Assembly: GCF_000372405.1 (NCBI RefSeq)
Contig: NZ_AQVC01000014.1
Location: 129-50,384 of the forward strand
DNA from: Porphyromonas somerae DSM 23386
GTDB taxonomy: Bacteria > Bacteroidota > Bacteroidia > Bacteroidales > Porphyromonadaceae
Reading direction: 5' to 3'
Length of the DNA stretch: 50,256 nucleotides
Shown piece by piece: positions 7,913 through 14,352 of the stretch; the first letter of the stretch is position 1; every line of letters begins with the position of its first letter. The position numbers and the translations under genes are program-made. The notes beneath the pieces were generated by a model. That model was not told the DNA's origin. It saw only the letters and a list, made by a program, of their open reading frames with translations, and ran no database searches.

Positions 7913-7944
7913 TTTGGTAGCGACAAAAAATAATGGTACCTTTG
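7913..7944 (+). promoter_or_regulatory. Promoter of the SRP RNA
   Basis: A textbook Bacteroidetes promoter: TTTG at 7913-7916, 20 nt spacing, TACCTTTG at 7937-7944. The predicted start at about 7950 is a few nt before the first paired base of the SRP RNA. This gives the RNA its own promoter between two tRNAs. Confidence 0.75.
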
Positions 7945-7954
7945 CAATCGTTAC

Positions 7955-8051
7955 GGGTAAGTCCTGCACGGCCAGCTCCTGGTGAACTCCCCCAGGGCTT
8001 GATCGCAGCAAGGGTAGCTGGTTGTAGCGGCGCGATGTAGATAGCTTACCC
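7955..8051 (+). ncRNA. ffs: Signal recognition particle RNA (small bacterial type)
   Basis: A ~97-nt RNA that binds Ffh and FtsY for co-translational membrane targeting. Ends GGGTAAG and CTTACCC pair. The conserved GGTGAAC (8003-8009) lies on the 5' side, CAGG...AGCA form the domain-IV symmetric loop, CCAGCT and AGCTGG close the middle stem, and GATGTAG lies near the 3' end, all as in 4.5S RNA. The segment between CAGG and AGCA has the usual 10 nt but reads GCTTGATCGC instead of the common form carrying GGAA, so the apical tetraloop is atypical. It has its own promoter and is followed 4 nt later by tRNA-Thr. Confidence 0.87.
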
Positions 8052-8055
8052 ACCC

Positions 8056-8128
8056 GCCTCTTTAGCTCAGTTGGTAGAGCTCCTGATTTGTAATCAGACG
8101 GTCGCTGGTTCGAGTCCGGCAAGAGGCT
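8056..8128 (+). tRNA. tRNA-Thr (anticodon TGT)
   Basis: A 73-nt cloverleaf: acceptor GCCTCTT with AAGAGGC, discriminator T, D-arm AGCTCAGTTGGTAGAGCT, anticodon loop TTTGTAA (TGT, codon ACA) and T-arm GGTTCGAGTCC. It lies 4 nt after the SRP RNA and is followed by a strong terminator, so it probably shares the SRP transcript. Confidence 0.95.
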
Positions 8129-8129
8129 C

Positions 8130-8174
8130 AAAGGGTGTTAAGGTGTGGATTTCAGCACTTTAACACCCTTTTTC
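8130..8174 (+). terminator. Intrinsic terminator after tRNA-Thr(TGT)
   Basis: Arms AAAGGGTGTTAA (8130-8141) and TTAACACCCTTT (8160-8171), 12 bp perfect, an inner GTG/CAC, then a T-run. It starts 2 nt after the tRNA and closes the SRP RNA-tRNA transcript. Confidence 0.85.
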
Positions 8175-8262
8175 TATTGTGAAATGAAGCCTATTTTGGA
8201 GGAGAGATATATGTGGTCTTTGTAGAGAGTCTTGGAAAAGATGCAGTGACTGCCAAAAACAA

Positions 8263-8307
8263 AAAGCTCTTTAATTTACCGATGAAAGAGGTAGATTGAA
8301 GAGCTTT
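8263..8307 (-). terminator. Terminator after tRNA-Lys
   Basis: An 18-nt inverted repeat (8263-8280 with 8290-8307) with two non-Watson-Crick positions and a 9-nt loop. Read on the (-) strand it is followed by TTTTTGTTTTT, a good U-tract. On the + strand the two odd positions are G-U pairs, so it may act in both directions. A second small hairpin, CTCCTT-CTG-AAGGAG (8316-8330), lies between it and the tRNA. Confidence 0.75.
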
Positions 8308-8346
8308 AATATTGTCTCCTTCTGAAGGAGGACTGAAAACAAACTG

Positions 8347-8419
8347 TGATCTGCTTGGGGCTCGAACCCAAGACCCCAACATTAAAAGTGTTGTGCTCTA
8401 CCTACTGAGCTAGCAGATC
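8347..8419 (-). tRNA. tRNA-Lys (anticodon TTT)
   Basis: A 73-nt cloverleaf on the (-) strand: acceptor GATCTGC with GCAGATC, discriminator A, D-arm TAGCTCAGTAGGTAGAGC, anticodon arm CAACA-CTTTTAA-TGTTG and T-arm GGTTCGAGCCC. The promoter element TACCTTTG is at 8444-8437, 18 nt upstream. Confidence 0.95.
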
Positions 8420-8436
8420 CCGCTTTCAAAGCTTTG

Positions 8437-8444
8437 CAAAGGTA
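8437..8444 (-). promoter_or_regulatory. Promoter -7 element for tRNA-Lys
   Basis: TACCTTTG on the (-) strand, a perfect TAnnTTTG match 18 nt before the tRNA 5' end. Confidence 0.65.
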
Positions 8445-8738
8445 CATAAATATTTCAAGTATACAAAGAAATTACATTGGTTTCTCCTAATCCAACCTAT
8501 TTCATAACCATTTTGCCATTAAAATGATATGCTTATAAGACTATTCTATAAATAACAGACGCTATCCAGATGAAAACGGAGACCCTATCTCGACGAAGTG
8601 ACAACAATCAATAGAGGGGATAGGAATGACGTTCTTGGCGAACCTCTCTCTATTGGCTGAAAAAATGGGTATATTTACAAAATGAAATTAAGGAGGGTAG
8701 TGAATAGGGATAGAAGGATCATTTTTTGAAAGTGGCTT
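8445..8738. other. Intergenic region tRNA-Lys to rarA
   Basis: About 300 nt without a gene. It holds an inverted repeat CAATAGAG (8609-8616) with CTCTATTG (8648-8655), and TATATTTA near 8670, a one-mismatch -7 candidate for rarA. Nothing else is recognised. Confidence 0.5.
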
Positions 8739-10028
8739 ATGAGCGAGCAATTGGCACCATTGGCTGAGAGAATGCGCCCTACACAGCTGTCGGAGTATGT
8801 TGGGCAGGAGCATCTTGTGGCGAAAGGTGCTCCCCTGTACGAGATGCTGGAGAGTGGCCTGTTGAGGAGTTTTATCCTTTGGGGTCCTCCTGGAGTAGGG
8901 AAAACGACCTTAGCTCATATTATCAGTGAGCAGATGGGGCTTCCCTTCTTCACGCTTAGTGCGGTCTCGGCTGGGGTGAAGGAGGTTCGGGAGGTGATTC
9001 AGAAAGCCGACGAACGGCGGAGTGGCCTCTTTGGTGGTGGTAAGACACCGATCCTATTTATTGATGAGATACATCGGTTTAGTAAGTCGCAGCAAGATTC
9101 TCTGCTTCACGCTGTGGAGCGGGGAAGCATCACTCTTATTGGTGCCACAACGGAAAACCCCTCCTTTGAGGTGATTAGGCCGCTGCTCTCTCGCTGTCGG
9201 GTCTTTGTGCTGAAGTCGCTTGACGCCCATGCGTTGCAACAGCTTTTGGAGCGGGTGACGAAGGAGGATGTGGTGCTGAAGGAGTACCAGTTTGATATTC
9301 AGGAGACAGATGCCCTCTTTGCCGCTTCGGGTGGGGACGCACGGAAGCTCCTGAATATCCTTGAGCTACTAACCACTATGCCCGATGCATCCCAAAATAA
9401 GCGGGTATTGATCAATAACCAGTTGGTCGCCCATTATCTTCAGCAAAATCCAGCCGTCTATGATAAGGGTGGGGAGATGCACTACGATATTATCTCCGCA
9501 TTCATTAAGAGTGTCAGAGGGAGTGATCCAGATGCAGCACTCTACTGGTTGGCAAGAATGATAGAGGGTGGGGAGGAACCCCGCTTTATTGCCCGACGGT
9601 TGGTGATATTGGCGGCTGAAGATATAGGCTTGGCCAACCCCAATGCCCTCCTGATTGCCCAGAGTGCTTTTGATGCTGTGGACAAGATTGGGTGGCCCGA
9701 GGGACGAATTCCTTTGGCCGAGGCGACCATTTACCTCGCTTGTAGCCCAAAGAGCAATAGTGCATACCTAGCTATAGACCAAGCACTGGCCTATGTGCGG
9801 AATCATACTGCCCACCCGGTACCTATGCACCTACGTAATGCACCTACAGAGCTGATGCAGGAGCTAGGGTATGGCAAGGATTATATCTACCCTCACGATT
9901 ACCCTGGTCATTTCGTGGCCCAGCAATACCTACCTGATGCTCTGCTAGGAAGTAGTTTTTGGCAACCTGCCGATAACCCACACGAAGCGAGACTTGCGGA
10001 GGTGAGAAATAAGAATAAAAATCATTAG
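8739..10028 (+). CDS. rarA: Replication-associated recombination protein A (RarA/MgsA)
   Basis: AAA+ ATPase of the clamp-loader clade that acts at stalled replication forks, 429 aa. It starts [25 protein letters not shown], the family N-terminus. Walker A is GPPGVGKTT (49-57), Walker B [10 protein letters not shown] (about 105-114), sensor 1 [11 protein letters not shown] and sensor 2 [10 protein letters not shown]. The C-terminal tetramerisation domain carries [30 protein letters not shown]-like sequence and the ending YLPDALLG...FWQP. It is the first gene of a compact + operon with murB 10 nt downstream. Coding here is rather G/C-rich compared with flanking intergenic DNA. Confidence 0.97.
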   Translation: [429 protein letters not shown]

Positions 10029-10038
10029 AATAAATATC

Positions 10039-11085
10039 ATGCAGATACACAAAGGCTTTGAATTAAAGGGGCTCAACACCTTTGCAATGGCTTGCAAAGC
10101 GAGTTTTTACATTGAGCTCGAATCAAAAGAAGATATCCAGAAGCTATATCGCGACGAGTATTTCCGTACCTTGCCCATGATGATTAAGGGTGGGGGAAGC
10201 AATTTGCTCTTTATTGGCGACTTTAGGGGAGCGGTGCTGCACTACTCGGGGCAAAAGGTGGAGCTCTTGGAGGAAAATGAAGAGACCCTCCTCCTGAGGG
10301 TAGAGGCGGGTAAAAACTGGCACCAGTTGGTCCTCGAAACCACCGGAAAAGGGCTATGGGGCTTGGAAAATCTAGCCCTGATCCCTGGCGAAGTAGGGGC
10401 TTCGGCAGTCCAAAATATTGGAGCTTATGGGGCAGAAGCCTCTCAGGTGATAGAGGCGGTTCATAGCATCAATCTAGAGACAGGGGAAGAGCGTATATGG
10501 ACTAATGAAGCGTGCCAATATGGTTATCGATACTCTGTTTTCAAGGAAAAGGCACAGCAGTTTGAGGTGATTTATGCGGTAGATTATCGGCTTTCAAGGT
10601 TGCCAAAGCCCGATCTTCATTATGCAGGTCTGCAGGCTCTTCGTGAGCTACCTTCTATCACTCCGAAAAGGGTTGTGGAGGAGGTGATTCGTATCCGAGA
10701 AAGCAAGTTGCCTGATCCTGAGGTGCTCCCCAATGGAGGTAGTTTCTTCATGAACCCAATTATTGATAAACCTCACTTCATTCACTTGATGCTTAAGTAC
10801 CCAGAGATGCCACACTACGCTTTGCCCGAGGAGAAGTTCAAAATACCAGCCGCATGGTTGATTGAGCAGGTGGGGCTCAAGGGGGTAAGGGATGGAAAGG
10901 TAGGTACCTACCCACAGCAACCCCTCGTGATTGTCAATTATGGCGATGCCTATAGCTACGAGGTAGTAGACTTTGCCCAGCGGATCATTGAGGCAGTACG
11001 TAAGCAATTTGATATAGAGCTACACCCCGAGGTACGAATGGTGCGGAGCGGTGCACAGGAGAGCATTGGAAATATAGGAAGATAA
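10039..11085 (+). CDS. murB: UDP-N-acetylenolpyruvoylglucosamine reductase
   Basis: FAD- and NADPH-dependent enzyme that makes UDP-N-acetylmuramic acid for peptidoglycan. At 348 aa it matches the type I (E. coli-like) family. The FAD-binding motif GGGSNLLF is at 51-58, with GLENLALIPGEVGASAVQNIGAYG, the type I tyrosine loop YGYRYSVFK and the catalytic Ser in NGGSFFMNP (Ser235). The C-terminal HPEVRMV carries the conserved Glu. It sits between rarA and a PhnP-like hydrolase with almost no gaps (10 and 1-4 nt). Confidence 0.97.
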   Translation: MQIHKGFELKGLNTFAMACKASFYIELESKEDIQKLYRDEYFRTLPMMIKGGGSNLLFIGDFRGAVLHYSGQKVELLEENEETLLLRVEAGKNWHQLVLETTGKGLWGLENLALIPGEVGASAVQNIGAYGAEASQVIEAVHSINLETGEERIWTNEACQYGYRYSVFKEKAQQFEVIYAVDYRLSRLPKPDLHYAGLQALRELPSITPKRVVEEVIRIRESKLPDPEVLPNGGSFFMNPIIDKPHFIHLMLKYPEMPHYALPEEKFKIPAAWLIEQVGLKGVRDGKVGTYPQQPLVIVNYGDAYSYEVVDFAQRIIEAVRKQFDIELHPEVRMVRSGAQESIGNIGR

Positions 11086-11089
11086 AATG

Positions 11090-11857
11090 ATGGGAAAGCT
11101 CACCTTTTTAGGAACCGGAACTAGTACAGGGATACCAGAAATCGGCTGCGATTGCCGCACCTGTACCTCACAAGACCCACGGGATCAGCGATATAGAGCC
11201 TCGGCACTGATTCAGTATGGGGGCGAGGATATCCTGATCGATTGCGGTCCAGATGTCCGTAGCCAGTTACTCAGCGTACAGTGCCACAATCTTGATCGTA
11301 TCCTTCTCACCCACGAGCATTACGATCATACCGGTGGTATTGACGATATGCGTCCGCTCTTTAGGGATAAGCCTGAAGTGCCTGTCTATGCGGAGACCAA
11401 TGTTATTCAGGCGGTCATGCGCCGACTTCCCTACGCTTTTGTAGATCACCGCTACCCCGGTGTGCCCCATATTGTGATGCACGAGGTCTCGGTGGGCACC
11501 CCTTTGGTGCTTAAGGATGGGAGTCGTGTGGAGCCCATCCGAGTGATGCATGGTAAGCTCCCAATAGTAGGTTACCTATTCGATAAATTGGCTTATGTCA
11601 CCGATTGTAAAACCTTACCAGAGGAGACGATGGAGCGACTCAAAGGCATTCCTACCCTCGTGATCAATGCCCTGCGGCTCTATGAACACCCTGCGCACAT
11701 CACCCTCCAAGAAGCGCTCCATTTCATTGAGGAGATAAAGCCCCAAAGAGCCTATCTTACTCACTTTGCTCATACCTTTGGCACGCACCAAGAGATCGAG
11801 AAGATGTGCCCCGAGGGGGTCTTCCCAGCCTACGACCGCTTGGAGCTGACCTTCTAA
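11090..11857 (+). CDS. PhnP-like metallo-beta-lactamase-fold phosphodiesterase
   Basis: Cytoplasmic MBL-fold hydrolase, 255 aa from the second of two adjacent ATGs (11087 and 11090). The metal-binding motif HEHYDHTGG lies at about 75-83, with further metal-site segments near IDCGPDVRSQLL and HFAHTFGTH. The CDCRTC motif near residue 20 matches the spacing of the structural zinc cysteines known in PhnP. No phosphonate (phn) genes are nearby, so a general cyclic-phosphodiesterase or nucleotide clean-up role is more likely; the substrate cannot be told from sequence. It is co-transcribed with murB and queG. Confidence 0.88.
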   Translation: MGKLTFLGTGTSTGIPEIGCDCRTCTSQDPRDQRYRASALIQYGGEDILIDCGPDVRSQLLSVQCHNLDRILLTHEHYDHTGGIDDMRPLFRDKPEVPVYAETNVIQAVMRRLPYAFVDHRYPGVPHIVMHEVSVGTPLVLKDGSRVEPIRVMHGKLPIVGYLFDKLAYVTDCKTLPEETMERLKGIPTLVINALRLYEHPAHITLQEALHFIEEIKPQRAYLTHFAHTFGTHQEIEKMCPEGVFPAYDRLELTF

Positions 11858-11863
11858 AGCAAT

Positions 11864-12796
11864 ATGAAGTCGCTCAACAGCCAAATAAATAGCCAAATAC
11901 GCACTATCGCTATGGAGATGGGGGCCGATGCGGTCGGGTTTGCCCCTATTGCCCAGGTGGCAGATAGCGAAATAGCAAGGTACAAAAATTGGCTATCGCA
12001 CGGCAACCACGCTAGTATGTCCTACCTAGAGCGATATATGGAGCAACGACAGCACCCCCAGTTGCTTTTACCCCAAGCCTCCTCGGTCATCATCTTGGCA
12101 GTTAGTTATTACCCCCCACAGAGGCAAGATGCAACGGCACCAAAAGTGGCTAAATATGCCCTCGGTCGAGACTATCATAAGGTGATGAAACGATTGCTCT
12201 TGGGGCTTGCCGATCGAATCCATTCTGAGGTTGCACCCCATACCTATCGGGCAATGGTAGACACCGCTCCCTTCCTGGAGCGGTATTGGGCTGAGCAGTC
12301 GGGGATCGGCTTTATCGGCCATCATCGCAACCTCATTGTACCGGAGGTGGGGAGCTTCCTATTCCTTGGGGAGTTGCTGACCTCCCTTAGGTTGGAAAGC
12401 GACCAAAGTTGCTCCCACTCCTGTCACGATTGCCAAAGGTGCCTCAAGGCATGCCCCACAGGAGCCCTCACCGAGGAGGGGCTGAATGCCCACCGATGCA
12501 TCAACTATCTTACCATAGAGGATCGAGGTGCTATTCCATCAGAGCTGGCACAGCAGTTCGGACGTCGATTTTACGGTTGTGATACCTGTCAAGATGTCTG
12601 CCCCTACAACCAATCTCCTAAGCCCGCCTCACTATTCACCCCCTTCCCACAGCTCCTCCACCTCGATCGGAAGGACCTTGAGGAGCTCGATGAAAAGCAT
12701 TACGCTACCCTATTCTATGGTACCTCAATGACGAGGGCAAAGCTCCCTGAGATGCAACGAAATACAGAAGTATATTTATCCAATAACCCAGAATGA
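11864..12796 (+). CDS. queG: Epoxyqueuosine reductase
   Basis: Cobalamin- and Fe-S-dependent enzyme for the last step of tRNA queuosine synthesis, 310 aa. The catalytic Asp is in MVDTAPFLER (about residue 133), followed by AEQSGIGFIGHHRNLI. Two 4Fe-4S clusters are indicated by CHDCQRCLKACP (187-198) and CDTCQDVCP (239-247), and the segment AHRCINYLTIEDRG is a family signature. The length fits the short form without the C-terminal HEAT repeats. Its stop overlaps, as ATGA, the start of a 24-codon ORF. Confidence 0.96.
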   Translation: MKSLNSQINSQIRTIAMEMGADAVGFAPIAQVADSEIARYKNWLSHGNHASMSYLERYMEQRQHPQLLLPQASSVIILAVSYYPPQRQDATAPKVAKYALGRDYHKVMKRLLLGLADRIHSEVAPHTYRAMVDTAPFLERYWAEQSGIGFIGHHRNLIVPEVGSFLFLGELLTSLRLESDQSCSHSCHDCQRCLKACPTGALTEEGLNAHRCINYLTIEDRGAIPSELAQQFGRRFYGCDTCQDVCPYNQSPKPASLFTPFPQLLHLDRKDLEELDEKHYATLFYGTSMTRAKLPEMQRNTEVYLSNNPE

Positions 12797-12867
12797 AGAA
12801 AATACTATTCATACTGCCCCGAACTCTTCGCCTCCCCTTAGACCCATTAAAGAAGGCACCGTCATGA
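12793..12867 (+). pseudogene. 24-codon ORF coupled to queG, possible gene remnant
   Basis: An ATG overlapping the queG stop (ATGA), the junction commonly seen between functional genes in this window, opens a frame MKKILFILPRTLRLPLDPLK... of 24 aa. The N-terminus looks like that of a normal cytosolic protein but the frame closes at once. I read it as the 5' stump of a lost downstream gene; a real micropeptide or chance are alternatives. Confidence 0.3.
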
Positions 12868-12906
12868 CTTCTGAGCATCTGTAATTTAATAGTATTAGTG
12901 AATAAT

Positions 12907-12938
12907 AAAGGCTACACTCAATTTTGGGTGTAGCCTTT
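12907..12938 (+). terminator. Terminator of the rarA-queG operon
   Basis: Arms AAAGGCTACAC (12907-12917) and GTGTAGCCTTT (12928-12938), 11 bp perfect with flanking wobble pairs, then TTAATCTATC. It may also stop (-) transcripts coming from the cupin remnant side. Confidence 0.7.
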
Positions 12939-12967
12939 AATCTATCTGTAGAACAAAACTGTACTGC

Positions 12968-13089
12968 TTAGTGGTCGTGCTCTTGTCCCTCTTCCATAGT
13001 GACGTGTATGGTTCCCTTTGGATGCTCTATAGGAGCATAGATGCTGTACAGTTTCATCGGCTTGTCACCGATGTTTTTCAAAAAGAACA
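12968..13089 (-). pseudogene. 3' remnant of a cupin-domain protein gene
   Basis: Translating the (-) strand back from the TAA at 12968 gives about 40 residues: FFLKNIGDKPMKLYSIYAP, IEHPKGTIHVTMEEGQ and a final EHDH. This matches the usual C-terminus of small cupins (N.GD.PLKLY.IYAPPEHP.GTVH.T). Upstream of the KN-IGD segment the same frame loses all cupin character (no metal-binding His motifs or PAGT loop), so the gene is truncated at its 5' side. The assignment rests on remembered family sequence, not a search. Confidence 0.6.
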
Positions 13090-13127
13090 AGCTAGCAATG
13101 ATAACTATTTTAATATGAAGCAAATGC

Positions 13128-13307
13128 TTAAAAGACTTTGGGCTCAACCATTGTAAAATATGCCTGTAGTGATTTGCCCTTGAAATAATCGGTGAATTGG
13201 CTACACATAGTTTTTACCTTATTTTTGGAGAAGTCCAGCAAATCTATCGGGCAATCCTTTTCTGTTGGGAGATAATCTCTTTTTATCCGTATGCCTAAAT
13301 TCGGCAT
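13128..13307 (-). CDS. Hypothetical 59-aa small protein
   Basis: An uninterrupted (-) frame with an ATG at 13307: MPNLGIRIKRDYLPTEKDCP..., ending ...LQAYFTMVEPKVF. I do not recognise it. It is soluble-looking, basic, with two Cys and no signal peptide. An in-frame stop four codons upstream fixes the start. A TATCTTTT element (13335-13328), the mirror image of the promoter of the divergent phosphoesterase, is well placed for transcription. In a stretch this AT-rich an open frame of this length can arise by chance, and another unrelated (-) frame overlaps it. Confidence 0.35.
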   Translation of the reverse strand: MPNLGIRIKRDYLPTEKDCPIDLLDFSKNKVKTMCSQFTDYFKGKSLQAYFTMVEPKVF

Positions 13308-13317
13308 AAGAGAGTAT

Positions 13318-13335
13318 TATCTTTGCAAAAAGATA
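13318..13335 (+). promoter_or_regulatory. Promoter of the phosphoesterase gene, within a palindrome
   Basis: TATCTTTG (13318-13325) matches the -7 consensus and gives a leader of about 60 nt before the ATG at 13394. It is half of the palindrome TATCTTT-GCAA-AAAGATA, whose other half could serve as a divergent -7 element. Confidence 0.6.
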
Positions 13336-13393
13336 GACGTGGAATGAGGCTTCCCACATAGTGTAAGCCTCGAAAGTCAGATTCTTGATTACG

Positions 13394-14002
13394 ATGAGAG
13401 TACTAGCGATAAGCGACACGCATGGGATGCATTGGAGAAGTGAAACACCTCCAGATGCTGATTTACTTATTCACGCAGGTGATTTTTCTATGATTGGAGC
13501 AAAGGAGGAAGCACTAGACTTCTTAGAGTGGTTTACCAACCTACCTCATAAGCACAAAGTATTCATTTGTGGAAATCATGATGAAGCACTGCTACGAGGT
13601 AATATAAATGGGTTGCCTTCAAATTGCCACTTTCTCAACTATTCAAGTGTGATTATCGAGGGAATAAAGATCTGTGGCATTCCATTTTATGTGGAGCCCT
13701 ATGGTAGTAAAGAGCTCCCTCCTAGGCTAAAAGCTATTTGTGAGAATGATATTGATGTATTGGTCTCGCATCAACCACCTTATGGAATGCAAGATGTCTC
13801 AGAGTTATATGGTCATTATGGAAGCCATACCTTATTAAATATAGTAAAGAAGGTAAAACCGAAATTCCACATCTTTGGTCATATGCACGAAGATTATGGT
13901 GTGAAAGAGGAGGATGGTACTACCTTTATTAATTGTGCTTTGATGGGGGAGAGCTATGAGAGATGGACCAAATCCCCAATTCAATTTGAAGTAGGTAAAT
14001 AG
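13394..14002 (+). CDS. Calcineurin-like metallophosphoesterase
   Basis: 202 aa from the ATG at 13394; a TTG three codons earlier is less likely. All motifs of the metallophosphoesterase fold are present: DTHGMH (near residue 7), HAGDFS, GNHDE, SHQPP and GHMHEDYG. This dimetal family includes phosphodiesterases and phosphatases with many substrates, so a precise function cannot be given. It is cytoplasmic, with no signal or membrane segment. It stands alone with its own promoter (13318-13325) and lies upstream of a 22-bp tandem repeat. Confidence 0.9.
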   Translation: MRVLAISDTHGMHWRSETPPDADLLIHAGDFSMIGAKEEALDFLEWFTNLPHKHKVFICGNHDEALLRGNINGLPSNCHFLNYSSVIIEGIKICGIPFYVEPYGSKELPPRLKAICENDIDVLVSHQPPYGMQDVSELYGHYGSHTLLNIVKKVKPKFHIFGHMHEDYGVKEEDGTTFINCALMGESYERWTKSPIQFEVGK

Positions 14003-14094
14003 AGACTATTATGAAAAACTAACGGATAAGTTGCAGTGCTGTGTCTTTATTTTTAACCTTCTGATTTTCTGGTGTATATACAAGTGTTAGGATT

Positions 14095-14204
14095 AGTTGC
14101 ATCTCGGTGATTGCTTTGTTGCAACTAAGTGATTGCTTTGTTGCATCTCGGCATTTGCTTAGTTGCAACTAAACTTTTGCTTTGATGCAACTCAATTTTA
14201 TGAG
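14095..14204 (+). repeat. 22-bp tandem repeat array, locus A
   Basis: Five contiguous 22-nt units at 14095, 14117, 14139, 14161 and 14183. Consensus (A/T)GTTGCA(A/T)CT followed by a variable middle and TTGCTT at the end; the fifth unit is degenerate. AGTTGCAACT within a unit is itself a 10-bp palindrome. 22 is not a multiple of 3 and no gene covers the array. The same repeat occurs inverted at 28549-28632. Confidence 0.85.
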
Positions 14205-14215
14205 CCTTCGTGCAA
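14204..14215 (-). repeat. Solo copy of the MITE end sequence
   Basis: The (-) strand reads TTGCACGAAGGC, identical over 12 nt to the left end of the MITE-like element at 28747-28758, directly after the 22-bp repeat array. It may be a remnant of the same mobile family. Confidence 0.4.
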
Positions 14216-14279
14216 GAGTTTTTATTCACTCTATTACACCTTTGAAAGACACCCCCTAGGACAATTTCATTCACATAAT

Positions 14280-14315
14280 AAAAAGGTCTCAAACATTAGC
14301 GTTTGAGACCTTTTT
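14280..14315. terminator. Bidirectional terminator between phosphoesterase and pdxH
   Basis: Perfect 15-bp arms AAAAAGGTCTCAAAC (14280-14294) and GTTTGAGACCTTTTT (14301-14315) with loop ATTAGC. There are A/T runs on both sides, so it serves the + phosphoesterase gene and the (-) dxs-pdxH operon. The rest of the 14003-14352 gap is the 22-bp repeat array and unremarkable sequence. Confidence 0.9.
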
Positions 14316-14352
14316 ATTGGCTTTCTACTTTGGTCCGATAATGCAACTCCTA

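Noticed and set aside
13219-13419. 66-aa minus ORF overlapping the phosphoesterase start
   Set aside because: Overlaps the promoter and first codons of a real gene and competes with the 59-aa frame; chance frame.
14095-14204. CRISPR array
   Set aside because: Units are 22 nt in direct contact with no unique 30-nt spacers, and no cas genes are present in the window.
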